A stretch of 64,000 bases of DNA from Acanthococcus lagerstroemiae (Eukaryota; Arthropoda; Insecta; Hemiptera; Eriococcidae), in contig CM063112.1 in the NCBI GenBank assembly GCA_031841125.1, positions 18,688,603-18,752,602 on the forward strand, written 5' to 3'. The notes below the pieces were generated by a model. The model saw only the letters and a list, made by a program, of their open reading frames with translations, had not been told where the DNA came from and ran no database searches. The position numbers were made by a program, and so were the translations under genes. Shown here piece after piece: positions 47,570 through 59,700 of this stretch. Positions within the stretch are counted from its first letter, which is position 1; each line of letters opens with the position of its first letter.

Positions 47570-50420
47570 GCAGTGTTACCACTTATCGTTCGCGAGTTAG
47601 AATGTTTTTTTTTTCGATTTCTCGACATTTCGTTTTTTGGACAAATCGCGTTTTGGAAGTCAGGTCATCAATTGGAGGAAATTTTAATATTAATGTTGTT
47701 TCTATTAATATATTTTTTTCCATACATTTTTAATACCTGTAATTATTATTATAATCTCATTTATCCATTTAATAAATTAGGGACATCTTCCACGAACTCA
47801 AACTCCACCCCGTTTTTGATTTTTCAACGCGGAATATGAATAATTTATAGACAACATTTTTTTGCAGAAGAAATGAAGCCTTTTCAAAAGTAGGATGGGG
47901 CTTTTCTGCTGAAAACATAGACTAAAAAAGTTTCACTTATAAATTTTCCTCCCGTTGCATTATCCCCCCCCCCTCCTCCATCCAGACTCATATCATCGGA
48001 AAGGAGAAAAGAGGTGTAAATTGCAGCATTGCCCTTCTGGGTTGACAGCTTCCCCCCCCCCCACCCAGCAGAAAGGTCAGGATATTATCAATTTCGTTTT
48101 TACTTTCTTCGATTTTCTGACTTTTTGGGTGCGAAATTTACAATGTCGTGTCAGTTAAGCCCCCTCCACAAAAGTGGTCACGTTCCGAACCTGCCTCCAT
48201 CATCCATATAACATTTTCAAAAACTATGGAAAAAGCATTTTGGAACATTGTCCCTCCAATCAACTTTCAACTTATTTACGCTTACGGACAGTGGGGCTCC
48301 TCTTGTTTTCCGGGCTGGTTCATCATTTGAGGCCTCATTTCTTCGTTCTTGTGAGCTTCAGGGCTCCCTTTTTCTGCAGTTTATCATTTTTGATGCATTC
48401 GAAATCACGGGCCTCCGCAATACGCTAAACTAAATACACTGCGATACCGGCACACGAAGCAGGCAATGGGGGACATTAAACCCGTCTAGAGAAGAGGAAA
48501 CATTTTTTATTCAAAAGTGTTTAGAAAGTAGGCCACAAGTAGAAAATCTCAAACCAGGTAGGAGTTCTGAAAGTCTCGAAGGATCGCGAACAAATCTGCA
48601 GGGGTCTTGAAGGGTCTTAAAGAATGTTAAACAAGTAGTCAAGATCCTTAATGTTTCTAACGAATCTTGGAGTACCTTAGCTAGTCTCAAATAAGTCTGC
48701 TAGAGCCTAAACATTACATACACAACCTCTGAAGAGTCTTACCAAGTATTGAATACTGCTCACCTATACCCCCACCTCCCAAGAAAGAAAGATTGCAAAA
48801 TTGTCTTACACTGTAAATTGAGTACGTCGAAAAAAGTGTCGAAAGTATTTTCGATTGTAACATTGATACAAAAACGGTCAGCAGCTCAAACCGTCTAAAA
48901 TTTCGATTATTCCTTATCTACTAACTCAGTCACCACTCTGAGGACATAAAAATTTCTTAATACTCGGGAGGGGATAACCAATTCTAACACACTCTGCAAC
49001 TGCCCGTTCCAGGATTGCTTCTTGAATCCGGTAGCGTGGACTTCGAAAATCTTTTCGATATCTTCCTCAGTTCATAAAACTTCTCGACCTCACCACGAAG
49101 AACTGGAAAGAAATTTCTGCACATAGAAAAGTAACCTTCGTCCATACCAATGATTGCGACAGAAAAGCTCAGTCTTTCGTGGCCTTCAAAGTCAGACCCG
49201 GACAAAGGGTCAGCTTTGTCCGGATTTTCAAAATCCATACCCACTCTGCCTCGTCATCCCTTGTTTTTCAATCCGCACAACTACGAATATCGATTTTTCC
49301 TTAACGAAGACGTGTGTGTCAACAAACCGCAAAATATTATATTTGTGATTAGGCGTTGTACCGAGAAACCAAGAACACGCGAACCTAGGTCACGAAATCA
49401 CATTCTCCCCAGTTATTGAAATGTGAATTTCAGTTCGAATGAAACTTAATGTCAGTTAAAAGGTTAAAAGGGGGGAGGGGCAAGTACAACATCGAACTTT
49501 CAGTCGACTGGAAACTTACTAAGAACCGACAAATCCTTATATTGAGGAGAGGCGCCCTCTCCTTTGCCAGCGCATGACTTCAGGGAATAGTTAAACTGCA
49601 CTTGAGGATAGACCTTTTCCCTCGAGAAGCCACTTTATCTACACTCGATATCCAAAAAATGAATCGCATCTTCAGTAGTGAATTAAGGAATGCAAACAAC
49701 ATTCTCAGTTTGTCCAGACAGCAGGGTACTCACTACAGAAAGTTGATCTATTACAAAAAATACACGTATCTGTTGATTTTCTTTTTGAAAATCCAAGAAG
49801 GGTAGAAGGAATATACAGCACCCTTACCCCCGGCACCCATTTATCATAGAATAACAAACCACGCAACTGGGTTACGGCATGCAATTCAAACTTTCAGCAA
49901 ACTTTCAATACGTGTAACTCACAGTTACAGTTTGAGTCTACATAGCTTCGCAGAATTTGATTTTTGTTAAGTAAATAAAGAATATTATGGTTCACCTGTG
50001 CCAGCACCAAGCACTGAAATTGTTTAGAACGAAAATTTCGTCTGTTTTCCTTGCAATTAGAGCGCATTATTACAATTATCTCACTTCGGATTTTGTCAAC
50101 CAAGTGCGATGCTATAAATTACGCGAGTTCCATTGCGTTGTTTATGACGTCGAAAAATTGTGTTATTTTCACCCAGGTTCATGAATTTTCGATTTCCTTT
50201 GCTCGCAAATGGCTTATTTTTCGTACTTTTCCATGAGTTACTCTCTCGCCCGTGCAGAAAATTCCTGGATACGCCTTAGGATGTCAATATCTCTTTATGA
50301 CTCCGAAGACGCACAGGACTCTCTTGAAACTCGTTCAAACACTTACAAAACTCATTAGAACTCGTTTAGGATAAGTTCCGATTCATTCCGACCATATGCA
50401 GACTCCTCAAGATACTAAAG
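47570..50420. other. Non-coding DNA with C-runs and a small perfect hairpin
   Basis: Homopolymer C runs lie at 47965 and 48051. No gene, RNA or element ends were recognised except the hairpin at 49198-49223. The open frame 48984-49244 is not a protein I know. Confidence 0.35.
49198..49223. repeat. Perfect 10 bp inverted repeat with 6 base loop
   Basis: CCGGACAAAG, loop GGTCAG, CTTTGTCCGG. It is stable on paper. No U-tract or gene context gives it a role. Confidence 0.6.
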
Positions 50421-50425
50421 AGAGC

Positions 50426-51398
50426 TAGTGATGCAAGATATTGAGAAAATCAATATCGATACGATAATATGGTTATTATCACGATACTTAAAATATCGAT
50501 ATTGCACTTTGTAAATATCGAATTTTGATCGGAAATATTTAGACCAAGTTAACCTGCCTTGTTTCATCATTTTTTCACAAGTGTTTTCTATAATACTTGT
50601 CCACTATATTTTACTAATTATTTTCTAAGTTCCCTTTCTTCATACAGTTGTGAGGTCATAGACGCATGGACAATAATTCCTGTCAAAACCAAGTTTTAAA
50701 AATTGCAAACAATTTTGATCATATTTCAGAAGTGTCGCCGGCGTTGGCCTCCGCCTCTCTCTTTTCAAGTACTTGTCCATTCAATATTCCAAAATCCAAC
50801 TTATAATCTTACAATTTACAAAACAAACACATTCACATTGAAGCACTTTTGAGCAAATTTAGTCATCAAAATCACTATCAGTAGTTTTCTGGCGAATCAA
50901 GTTAAAACTGTTATCACATTTTTGGCTCAATAATAGGAAAAAACAATGAAAAACTGAAATTTGATCAAAAGAGACTTTATAACAACGGAACTTACAGGCC
51001 TTTTTAGTACGTTGTACTTACATCATCATCAGTGAATCGTTCCAGGGAAAGGACCTAAAGTTACTTGAAGGCTTTTCTCTTAAATAAGGCACCAGGGAAC
51101 TTAAAAAGGGAAAAAATGTATTATTAGGAAAATCTTGCACCGACACTGTCTGGCGAAAGGGCGAAACTGGCGAATTTTGGCGTTTCCAGACAGCCGATCT
51201 GGCGACAGGGAAGAAGTAAAGTAACTCAATCGGTCGCACCGAATTGGAGGTTTTCAAAATATTGAAATATCGCTCTTCCTATAAGAATATCGATAGATAT
51301 CGAACATTATCCAATAATCGGAAAAACTCTATTATTCGATATTCAGCGGAAAAATTATCGATAGATAAGGATATTTTTGATACAATATTTGCATCACG
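50426..51398. mobile_element. TAGTGATGCAA element with ATATCGAT-rich ends, ~970 bp
   Basis: TAGTGATGCAAGATATTG at the left is mirrored by CAATATTTGCATCACGA at the right. Both subterminal regions repeat ATATCGATA words. No transposase is present. The first bases resemble those of the 33043 element (TAGTGATG). Confidence 0.75.
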
Positions 51399-51720
51399 AG
51401 ATGAGACTCATTCCGAATATGCGGTGGCTCTTTACGGCTCATTCTCACTCGAATAAGATTCATTCAGGCTCTTCTCAAGGCTCATTCTGATCCTTTTGTT
51501 CCAGACTATTGAGATTCATTCAGCTGCATTCAGGATCCAGTAAGGCTCGTCCGACTCTTTTGAAAGTCAATCATATTCTTCCAAAACTCATTCCGACTCT
51601 GTTAAGAACAGTGAAGACAAGTTAGACAGTATTTAGACCATTCAGACTCATTCAAACTCCTTAGGTACCCATTAAGATTACGTCGTCTTGTTCAGACTAC
51701 GTTGAAATTTATTCAGACCA
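51399..51720. repeat. GACTCATTC minisatellite patch
   Basis: AGACTCATTCCGA, GATTCATTCAGG and GGCTCATTCTGA recur head to tail. It is the same type as the 17.9-21.5 kb intron. Confidence 0.55.
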
Positions 51721-51883
51721 TGCCACGCTGTGATTATCGACCCCAAGTCTCCTAAATTGAACCGGATCACCGAAAATTTTCTAGGTTATATGTAACCAAT
51801 CCGCCTCAGCCAACAGTTTATTGTAGTGACTGGATAGCTGGGCCATGACATGAAACATCATCTATACCTCAGCCAATCCTGAA

Positions 51884-52143
51884 ATTGGACGCTGTTAAGC
51901 GTAAGGAAACCAACCAGCAAAATCTGTTTTTTGAGAACACGTGATTCGAAGTTCAAGAGCCATGTAAAAACTATATGACATAGCGTTTACTGATAAGCTT
52001 TTTTCAACTTGAGTACACATTCTTGAATCGAGGGCACAATTTTGAAAAATTCTACTTTTTATGCTCTTTCCAATGATAATAATAACTCATTTTGTTTACA
52101 AATGTAGGTTGGTTGGTTCCCTTACGCTCAACAGCGTCCAATT
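51884..52143. mobile_element. 260 bp ATTGGACGCTGTT inverted-repeat element
   Basis: ATTGGACGCTGTTAAGCGTA...GGAAACCAACC at the left is mirrored over more than 30 bp at the right (GGTTCCCTTACGCTC...GCGTCCAAT). A single diverged end also lies at 34642-34677. It is non-coding. Confidence 0.82.
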
Positions 52144-52149
52144 AGGTAT

Positions 52150-53755
52150 GCAATTCGACATACAATGCTCTATAAATGTCGTTCCAAGATTTTCACTGGT
52201 AATTTATTTATTCTGCCATAACTCGAAGTAAATTCATGAAAATAAACTCTTAACTCTACTAGTCAAATGATACGAATATACGAAATTTAGACAGCACGAA
52301 TACCACCTCCCCCCCACACACACTGTAAGGGGAATCAACCTGCGACAATGGAGCTAAGGCAGCTCATATTTTCAACGTTCCAACTGCCAAAGGTAAGTCC
52401 TCATGCAGATCCGACAAAACGGGAGAATAGCTGAGGACATCTGCCCCGACCCCGATACCTCCAACCAGTGGCGGATCTGGGGGGATTCGGACACGAAAAA
52501 TAAACATTGCGAAAGCACATTATATAAAAATGTAGTGAACGTGTACGTTCATTTTGAAACGATTTAATCACATTATGAAATTTGTCTTCAGGAACTATTT
52601 AAAATGACATCCATCTCGGTTTTTTAGGGAGCGGAGGTGGAAAAAGTTTTATTTTCAAAACACCCCCCTTGAAAAATTTCTAGATCCACAATTGCCTCCA
52701 ACATTAGATAAAAATTGAAAAAAAAGCATAAATGCAATCACTCACCACACACAGGGTGTCCCAGTTGAGTATTTCAGCCAGATTGAAGGGGCAAACGTTT
52801 TTAAGGTTCAAAAAATATCGAACTTTCATTGCAAATCTGATCGCTAATTTGAATTCGGAATTTTTTTCGCAGATGATGTATGAATACAACATTGAAAAAA
52901 TAACACTAAGTTAACGAACTGAATTGTCTATTCTTGATATTGAAGGGGTTACATCAGCTTTAGAATTCCAATCATAAAATCTGAGTATAATTTTCAAAGT
53001 GCTAACTTTCAATTTTCGTAGCCCCTTCAATTTTCGAGACAGGCAGTAGGCGGCAGTAATAATTTTCGTTTCATTTTCTACGTACTATCTACTACCACTT
53101 CTCGAAACAGGTCGCAAAGAAGTTTTCACGGACAAAATTGAATTCCAAAATTAGGAAAGTTTTACAAAATTTTGCAAACATTTAGAAATGTTTTCAATAA
53201 AAATTCACCAAACAAAATGCCTTCCTTCATCAAATATGGTTCTTAATTGCGGCTTCTTTGAAAGTGAAACAGAACACAGAACTTATCACCATCTACTGCC
53301 CACCTCAAAAAGTAAAGAAAACTACAAAATTGAAAGTATTGCACTACAAAAGTTATACTCAAATTTAACGATTAGAATTTTTAAATCAGGTAGGCCCCCC
53401 TTCAATATTAAAAGCAAGCGATTCATTTCGGTATATTTTTTACCTCTTTAATGGGCTACCTGTTGATCAACTTCGAAAAAAATTCTAAATTAAATCAAGT
53501 AATCAGATTCACAAAATGAAGGTTTGCAATTTTCCAACGTTGAAGACTTGTAGCCCCTTTAATTTTGAGCATAAGTCATACTTATACAACATAGTTTGTT
53601 CCTCTCGTCGAATACTACCACTCCCTACTAGTTTAATGTTGTTCTTAATTCCGCCAGGAGCGCTAATGTGAATATTGAAAAAGGGACGTGTGCAATTTCC
53701 CTCATTAAAATGTACGTATCATCAAAATTCTCAAATCGATTTCCTCTCTCAAAAC
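52150..53755. other. Non-coding DNA with weak ~530 bp repetition
   Basis: GTAGCCCCTTCAATTTT (53020) and GTAGCCCCTTTAATTTT (53550) with shared surroundings (ATACTACCACT-type) suggest a worn two-copy repeat. No gene was recognised. Confidence 0.4.
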
Positions 53756-53758
53756 GGG

Positions 53759-54002
53759 TGAATGAAATTTGGTCTAGAAGTTCCAAGGCCAACTAGCTTC
53801 AATTTTAAAATATAACACAGATAATACAAAACTCACATTTTTAGAGTTTTTGAAGATTGGATTTTAAATGAGAAAATATGGATTTTAAATGAGAAAATAA
53901 TATTGAAAATTCAAACACTAAATACTTCAAAAATGAGTTTTTTATTATCTGCGAAATATCAAAGCGTGGTGGCCTTTGAATCAATATACAAAATTTCATT
54001 CA
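53759..54002. mobile_element. Snapback element with ~95 bp arms
   Basis: TGAATGAAATTTGGTCTAGA...CAGATAATACAAAACTCA at the left pairs with TGAGTTTTTTATTATCTGCG...AAAATTTCATTCA at the right. The loop holds a direct repeat of GGATTTTAAATGAGAAAATA. It is non-coding. Confidence 0.75.
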
Positions 54003-54179
54003 CTTGCATCAGATGGATAATCAGAGAATTTTTAAGCCGTGTACATTTTCGAAAATTAAATCGTTCAGGGAGACAATGCCTTGATTTCCCACTAGTCCAC
54101 CCACCACCTCCAAAACGCTACAGATGTGAAAAGCCACCGGAAAATTGATTTCCTTCTAATTGAGTACTCTCGCATAGGC

Positions 54180-55140
54180 CCGGTACCAGAATTCTTTTAT
54201 AGGTTGGTTCTGAGGCGCTGACCCCTAAAATGTGAACTGAAAAAGTTCATGGCAACCGGAGGGTGATAGGGGATCTCCAAGGTCGAGGAGAGTCCAAAAA
54301 GGTAAAATTAGTACTGATTTGACTCATAACAGTGGCAGGAAATCGACGAAGAAAAATCAGATACCAGCCTAAAGAAGAGCAGAAAGGGATGAGGGCACTT
54401 CCATCGTGCCAAATTTTCCCTTACTCTATACAGACCACAAAAAAGTGAAACTAGCTCGGGTTTGAAAAACACTATGGGCGAGAAGATGGTCGATGGAAAT
54501 GGGCACTTAAGGAAACATTGAATAGAGGACCTAAGGTTGGTAAGCGGTCTTTAGGATGAAAGAGAGCCTCACAATATAAAATCAACTGGGATCCAAGGGC
54601 AAACAGATAAGGAAAGCGACATTTTGATGGTGATAAATTTTTTGCACCCTATACCGGCTACAAAAAGGTGAAATTAATTTGGGTCTGAAAAACACTAGAG
54701 TGAGATATGTGGGGACCCGTTGGAAATGGACACTTGGGGGAAAATTTTAAAAATAAACAGAGGGCTTAAGGTTAATAGACGAGTTTTTGGATAGAGGAGA
54801 GTTTAAAAATATGGAATTGACACGGATCTGAGTCATACTAGCGTGAGGAAATTTTACCGTCTCAGCTCGTCTAAGGCGGCAAAGAACGAATACAATTAAT
54901 TAGAGTGATGCAACCGGTTCCTAGAAATAGTAATCGCGAAGTGCGATGAATCTGTTTCGGTACAGCAACCAGGCCAGCCGCCGCAGCGGGGAAAAATATT
55001 TCCTAATAAGAGCATAACAAATTTTACCCTGGTTAAAAATTTGAGATCCGATGAGTTGTTCGTCTTCCATAAGTCCATGTGAAATTCGATAGCGTGAAAA
55101 GACCTACGAGTAATTTCTTTTCTCTTTATACCAATCATAA
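54180..55140. repeat. Diverged outer units of the ~530-570 bp array
   Basis: Phrases such as AAAGTGAAACTAGCTCGGGT and AAAGGTGAAATTAATTTGGG resemble the AAAAAGGTGAAATTAACTCA phrase of the main array. Unit borders cannot be set. Confidence 0.4.
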
Positions 55141-55266
55141 AACGTTCAGTTTTCTAGCAGTTTCTTCAACCGGCTTAAAAGCTATTCTGCTGTAATGAGG
55201 ACAGAGAATTCTTTGGTATTGGTTTTCAGAGACAATGAGTCCATTATCATGTCTCTAACTGATATC

Positions 55267-55536
55267 AGCATTACATTGGGTTCATCGATACCTTCGACCA
55301 TGTTATATTTCATATTCAAAACAATGGATACGAAAATACATTCAGTTCAACTATAAACGAGGGATTCTAAGTTGACTCGATTAGGGGAGGGGGCTTGTGA
55401 TCAGCATTACACTGGGTTCATAGAACCTCCGACCGTGTTAGACTTCATATTCAAACTATGTACGCGAAAACACATTTAGTTCAACTGCAAAATGAGGGTT
55501 TCTAGGTTGACTCGATTGGGGGAGGGGTCTCTAGAT
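55267..55536. repeat. Two-copy 135 bp tandem repeat
   Basis: CAGCATTACATTGGGTTCAT at 55267 recurs as CAGCATTACACTGGGTTCAT at 55402. Both end in GTTGACTCGATT-(A/G)-GGGGAGGGG. Confidence 0.9.
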
Positions 55537-55899
55537 TGTGGTACTCTCGAGGCAGAGGGCACACATTCAATTTATTACGGATCCAACTATTTCAACTATT
55601 TATTTATTCTCAATACCGTGATGACTACACGGCACAACCGGTAACCTCAATTTCAAGAGTCAAGATTTTGATCGAGTATAGAATACGGACTGCATACTCG
55701 AGAGTTTGCAGGGGAATTCGAGTATCGATTAGAGAAATTTCCATAAGAAATACACAGCAGACATTGGCCCGTTAATATTCATTTTTACTCTATTTGATGA
55801 TGCGAACATATTTCCTACCTCCACCTCATCCTTGTAGGAACGGAGGTAGGAGTTAGGACCCCCTCCCACTGTCAAAAAGAGAATTTCAGAATGTATTGC

Positions 55900-58800
55900 A
55901 GATTGCAGCGCATTAATTACAGCAACAGGATAACGGACCATGGGCTGTAGCGACCATTACGTCCCAAGACTGACTTTCGACGCCGATGTGCCCCCAAGTC
56001 CAAAAATGTGAAAATAACTCAGATTCGAGAAACGCTTGAGCGGGATTTGAGGAAGGGCATCCAAATTGCGGACTTAAAACTGAAAGGTTGAATTTGGATC
56101 TGAAGGGGAAAGGTGATTCTTGGAGTCGAGGTTATACGAAAACGATTCGAGTATTACCTCAGCAAGGAAGAAGGTGAGTGTCTGAAGACTACCAGGCTGG
56201 AGACGAGCAGAAAATTATGACGCGAAAGAGGAAGAATCTGGGTTAGTTCCATCATTTTGGTACGTCCTCAACTTTAAGGATCATTTTCCGACCTCAGATC
56301 CTGATCCCATTCTTTCAGTTTTTCCTCAAGTCCCAAATATGGATACCCCATCTCAAATCTACTCTAAAATTATTCAGTACCTGAACACCGGCGCAAACCC
56401 CCCTCCCCCCAACTTTGCCAAAAAGAGAATTAAAAAATTTATTTCAGCGCATTAATTGCAGCAATACGATTACAACATATGTGGTGTAACGACCGCAACC
56501 CCCCCCCTCCCCCCTCCCGAAAACTCAGACCTCGCTACGCCGATGCGCCTACAAGTTCAAAAAGGCAAAATTAACCCAGATTCAAGAAATACATGAGCGA
56601 CATTTGAGGACGGGTACCCAAATTTTGGACTTAAAACTGAAAAATGGAATTTGGACCTAAACGGAAGAAAGTGATCCTTGGAGTAGAGGACTTACCGAAA
56701 TGATGATAGTATTACTTGAGTGCGGAAGTGGATGAGTGTTCGAAGATCGTCAGTCTGGAGCATAGTATAATTGAGGCGTGGAGGATCTGACAATGTGAAC
56801 ACCGAATCCAAGTTAGTTACATCCTTTTAGTAAGTCCTCAACCTGAGGGATCATTTTCCGAATTCAGATCCTGATTTCACTCTTTCCGTTTTTTCCCAAG
56901 TCCAAATAAAAAATTATTCAGTATCTGAATACCAGCGCAGACCCCCCTCCCCAACTCTGCCAAAAAAAACATTTCAGTGCATTAATTACAGCAATAACAT
57001 TTCAGGATATATCGTGCCGCGGCCACTAACCCCTCTCCCCCTCGCCCAAGACTCGGACCTTGTTACGCCAATGCGCCTCCAAGTTCAAAAAAGTGAAATC
57101 AACTCAGATTCGAGAAATATATGAGCGGCCTTTGAGGAAGGATATCCAAATTTCGAACTTAAGACTGAAAAATGGAATTTGGATCCTCGGAGTCGAGGAC
57201 TTACCAAAAAGGTGATAGAATTACTTGGGAGTGGAAGAAGGTGAGGGTTCGAAGACCATCAGTCTGGAGAATAGTAAAAATAGAGGCGGAGAAGAGAATG
57301 TGACGATGCGAACACCAATCTAAGTTAGTTTCATCTTTTTATTAAGTCCTCACCAGATCCTGATTCTACTCTTTCCGTTTTCCCTCAAGTCCAAAACATG
57401 TATATCCCTCCTCAAATCTACTCAAAAATTAGTCAGTATCCGGACACCGGCGCGGACTCCCCCCCCCCCAACTTTCCCAAAAACAGCATTTCAAAATTTA
57501 TTTCAGTGCATTAATTGTAGCAATACGATTACAACATATGAGGTGTAGCGACCACAAGCCTCTTCCCCACAGGAGACTCATACGTCGCTACGCCGATGCA
57601 CCTCTAAGTTCGAAAATGTGAAACTGACCCCGATTCAAGAAATACATGAGCGGCATTTGAGGAAGGGTGTCATTGTGAACTTCAAACTGAAAGGTTAAAT
57701 TTGGATCTGAAGAGGAGGAAAGTGATTCTTGGAGTCGAGGTTTTGTGAAAAAGATTCGAGTATTACCTCAGCGAGAAAGAGGGTGAGTGTCTGAAGGCCA
57801 TCAATCTGGAGAAGAGCAGAAAATTGTGACGGGAAGGAGAATTTGATGATGCAAACACAGAATTTAGATTAGTTCCATCATTTTGGTAAGTCCTCAACTT
57901 TAAGGAACATTTTCCGACCCCAGATCCTCATTCTACTCTACCAGTTTTTCCTCCTCGAGTCCAAAATATGGATAGCTCTCCTCAAATCTACTCAAAAATC
58001 ATTCAGTATCTGAACACCGGCGCAGACCCCTCCTCAACTCTGCCAAAACGAACACTTCAGAATTCAATTCAGTGCATTAATTACAATTACAGCAATACGA
58101 TTACGAGATACGTGGTGTAGCGAGCACAACCCCCCCCCCCCCTCCGCCGAAAACTCAAACTTCGCTAAGTCGAGGCGCCTCCAAGTTCAAAAAGGTGAAA
58201 TTAACTCAGATTCGAGAAATACATCGAGCAGAATTTGTGGAAGGGTATCCAAATTTTGCACTTAAAACTGAAAAATGGAATTCGAACCTGAACGGAGGAA
58301 GGTGATCCTTGGAGTAGAGGACTTATCGAAAAAGTAATAGTACTACTTGAGTGTGGAAGACGGTGAGTGTTTGAGAACTATCAGTCCGAAGAATAGCCTG
58401 GGGCGGAAACAGAGCGAAAACTTGAGGGGGGGCTGAAGCTCCAACGTCTAAAATAACTTTATAAAAATCCAAAAATCATAGACTCCCCCCCCCCTAAAAA
58501 AAAACCTTAAAAATACATTTTCTTATAGGTAAAATTTCCTTCATAAGAAAAAAAAAGTTTTACTGTATCAAGATTAATTTTAAAATAAAATTTAGGAGGG
58601 GGTGAGGCTATTTCTGAAACAAGGTGGGCTTAACCCCCTAGCTCCCTTCTATTTCCACCCACTGAGAAAACAGAAAATTGTAACGGGAAGAGAGATTTGA
58701 TAATGCAAACACTGAATCTGAGTTAGTTCCATTATTTTGGTAAGTCCCGATTTTGGGATCACTTTCCAACTTAAGACCACCAACGTAGGAAGGTCTCAAT

Positions 58801-59160
58801 TTTTTGTTGGAGGTGCGAGGGAGGGTTGTCGTTACAGCACATCACCCGTCATCTTATAGCTGTAATTAATGCGCTAAAATACATTTAGAAATGCTTTTCT
58901 AGACAGCGTTAGCAGTTCTGACCCCCTTCTCGGTCCTATGCCGGTGTCACACATCCTCAGTCCACTCTTCTAGTTTTTCGAGTCCAAAATTTAGATACCC
59001 CCCCCCCCTTAAATCTCAATCTGAGCACCAGGAAAGGTACGGGGGGGAGGTCGGCTTAGACCTCCTCTCACCCAACGATACCAAAAGGAGCATTCCACAA
59101 TGTATTTCAGAGCATTAATTACAATTACAATGACACCCCCCCCCCCAACCCACCGAAAAC
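55900..59160. repeat. ~530-570 bp tandem array, five or more units, last part rearranged
   Basis: The GCATTAATTACAGCAA...GTGTAGCGACCAC landmark recurs near 55930, 56475, 57000, 57530 and 58098. Each is followed by a C-run, GTTCAAAAAGGTGAAATTAA, GAGCGACATTTGAGGAAGGG and GATCCTTGGAGT. A partial unit at 58790-58970 is inverted, and another direct one follows at 59030-59160. A MITE (58398-58664) interrupts the fifth unit. No coding. Confidence 0.85.
58398..58664 (+). mobile_element. 285 bp-family MITE copy 3, inserted in the tandem array
   Basis: Starts CTGGGGCGGAAACAGAGCG and ends TTCTATTTCCACCCACTG. AGAATAGC before it and AGAAAACA after it correspond to one stretch in unfilled units (GGAGAAGAGCAGAAAATTG at 57810). 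The array therefore supplies the empty site. Confidence 0.85.
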
Positions 59161-59267
59161 TTCCAACGCTAGTGAATCTGAGCTAGGTTCACTTTTTTGA
59201 ACTTGAGAAGCACGTAAAATATTCGCATCACCAAATCGTCCCCCACTATTTTCTGCTCTTTCTAGTA

Positions 59268-59700
59268 CTATGTGCTGGACAGAAAAAAAAATCCGCAGCG
59301 GCGGAGACTAACAGCCGAACCGGACAATAAAACTGAAACGTCTAACACCGTCCGTAGCGTAGTCAGCCTTGGGTAGTTGGGGGGTCTGGTTTCAGGGGAG
59401 TGAATGTTAGAGGGGATGCTAAAATTAGGAAAATGACTAACGAAGTCGCAAAGAGGACTCCAGATCCGCGCCCTAGCTACGTCACTGAACATCGTAGACA
59501 TGCGAGTCGATGATAAATGAAGTATCCGCATGAGTAAACATGCCATCTGGTTACACATGTGGACATCAGACTCAATTTCGGGCGCGAAAAACAGAACTGA
59601 CATCTTGGCATTTTTGCGGTCGGCACCCCCCTTAACAACCGTTCGCATCAGCCTTGCCCCCCGATACTCCGAATTCCCCTCTTTCTGCAACAGTCCTTAG
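59268..59700. other. Non-coding DNA with a CGTAGC-type element end pair
   Basis: CCGTAGCGTAGTCAGCCTTG and CCCTAGCTACGTCACTGA are inverted (59350-59490), similar to the CGTAGCCA ends seen at 44.1 and 63.6 kb. The minus-strand open frame 59268-59690 overlaps this element and is not credited as a gene. Confidence 0.4.

Noticed and set aside
48984..49244. Possible coding exon on the minus strand
   Set aside because: Reads like protein in places but has no known motif and no convincing splice sites. It also contains a perfect hairpin, and is left as unassigned.
59268..59690. 140-codon minus-strand ORF
   Set aside because: Overlaps an inverted-repeat element with CGTAGC-type ends. No recognisable protein.
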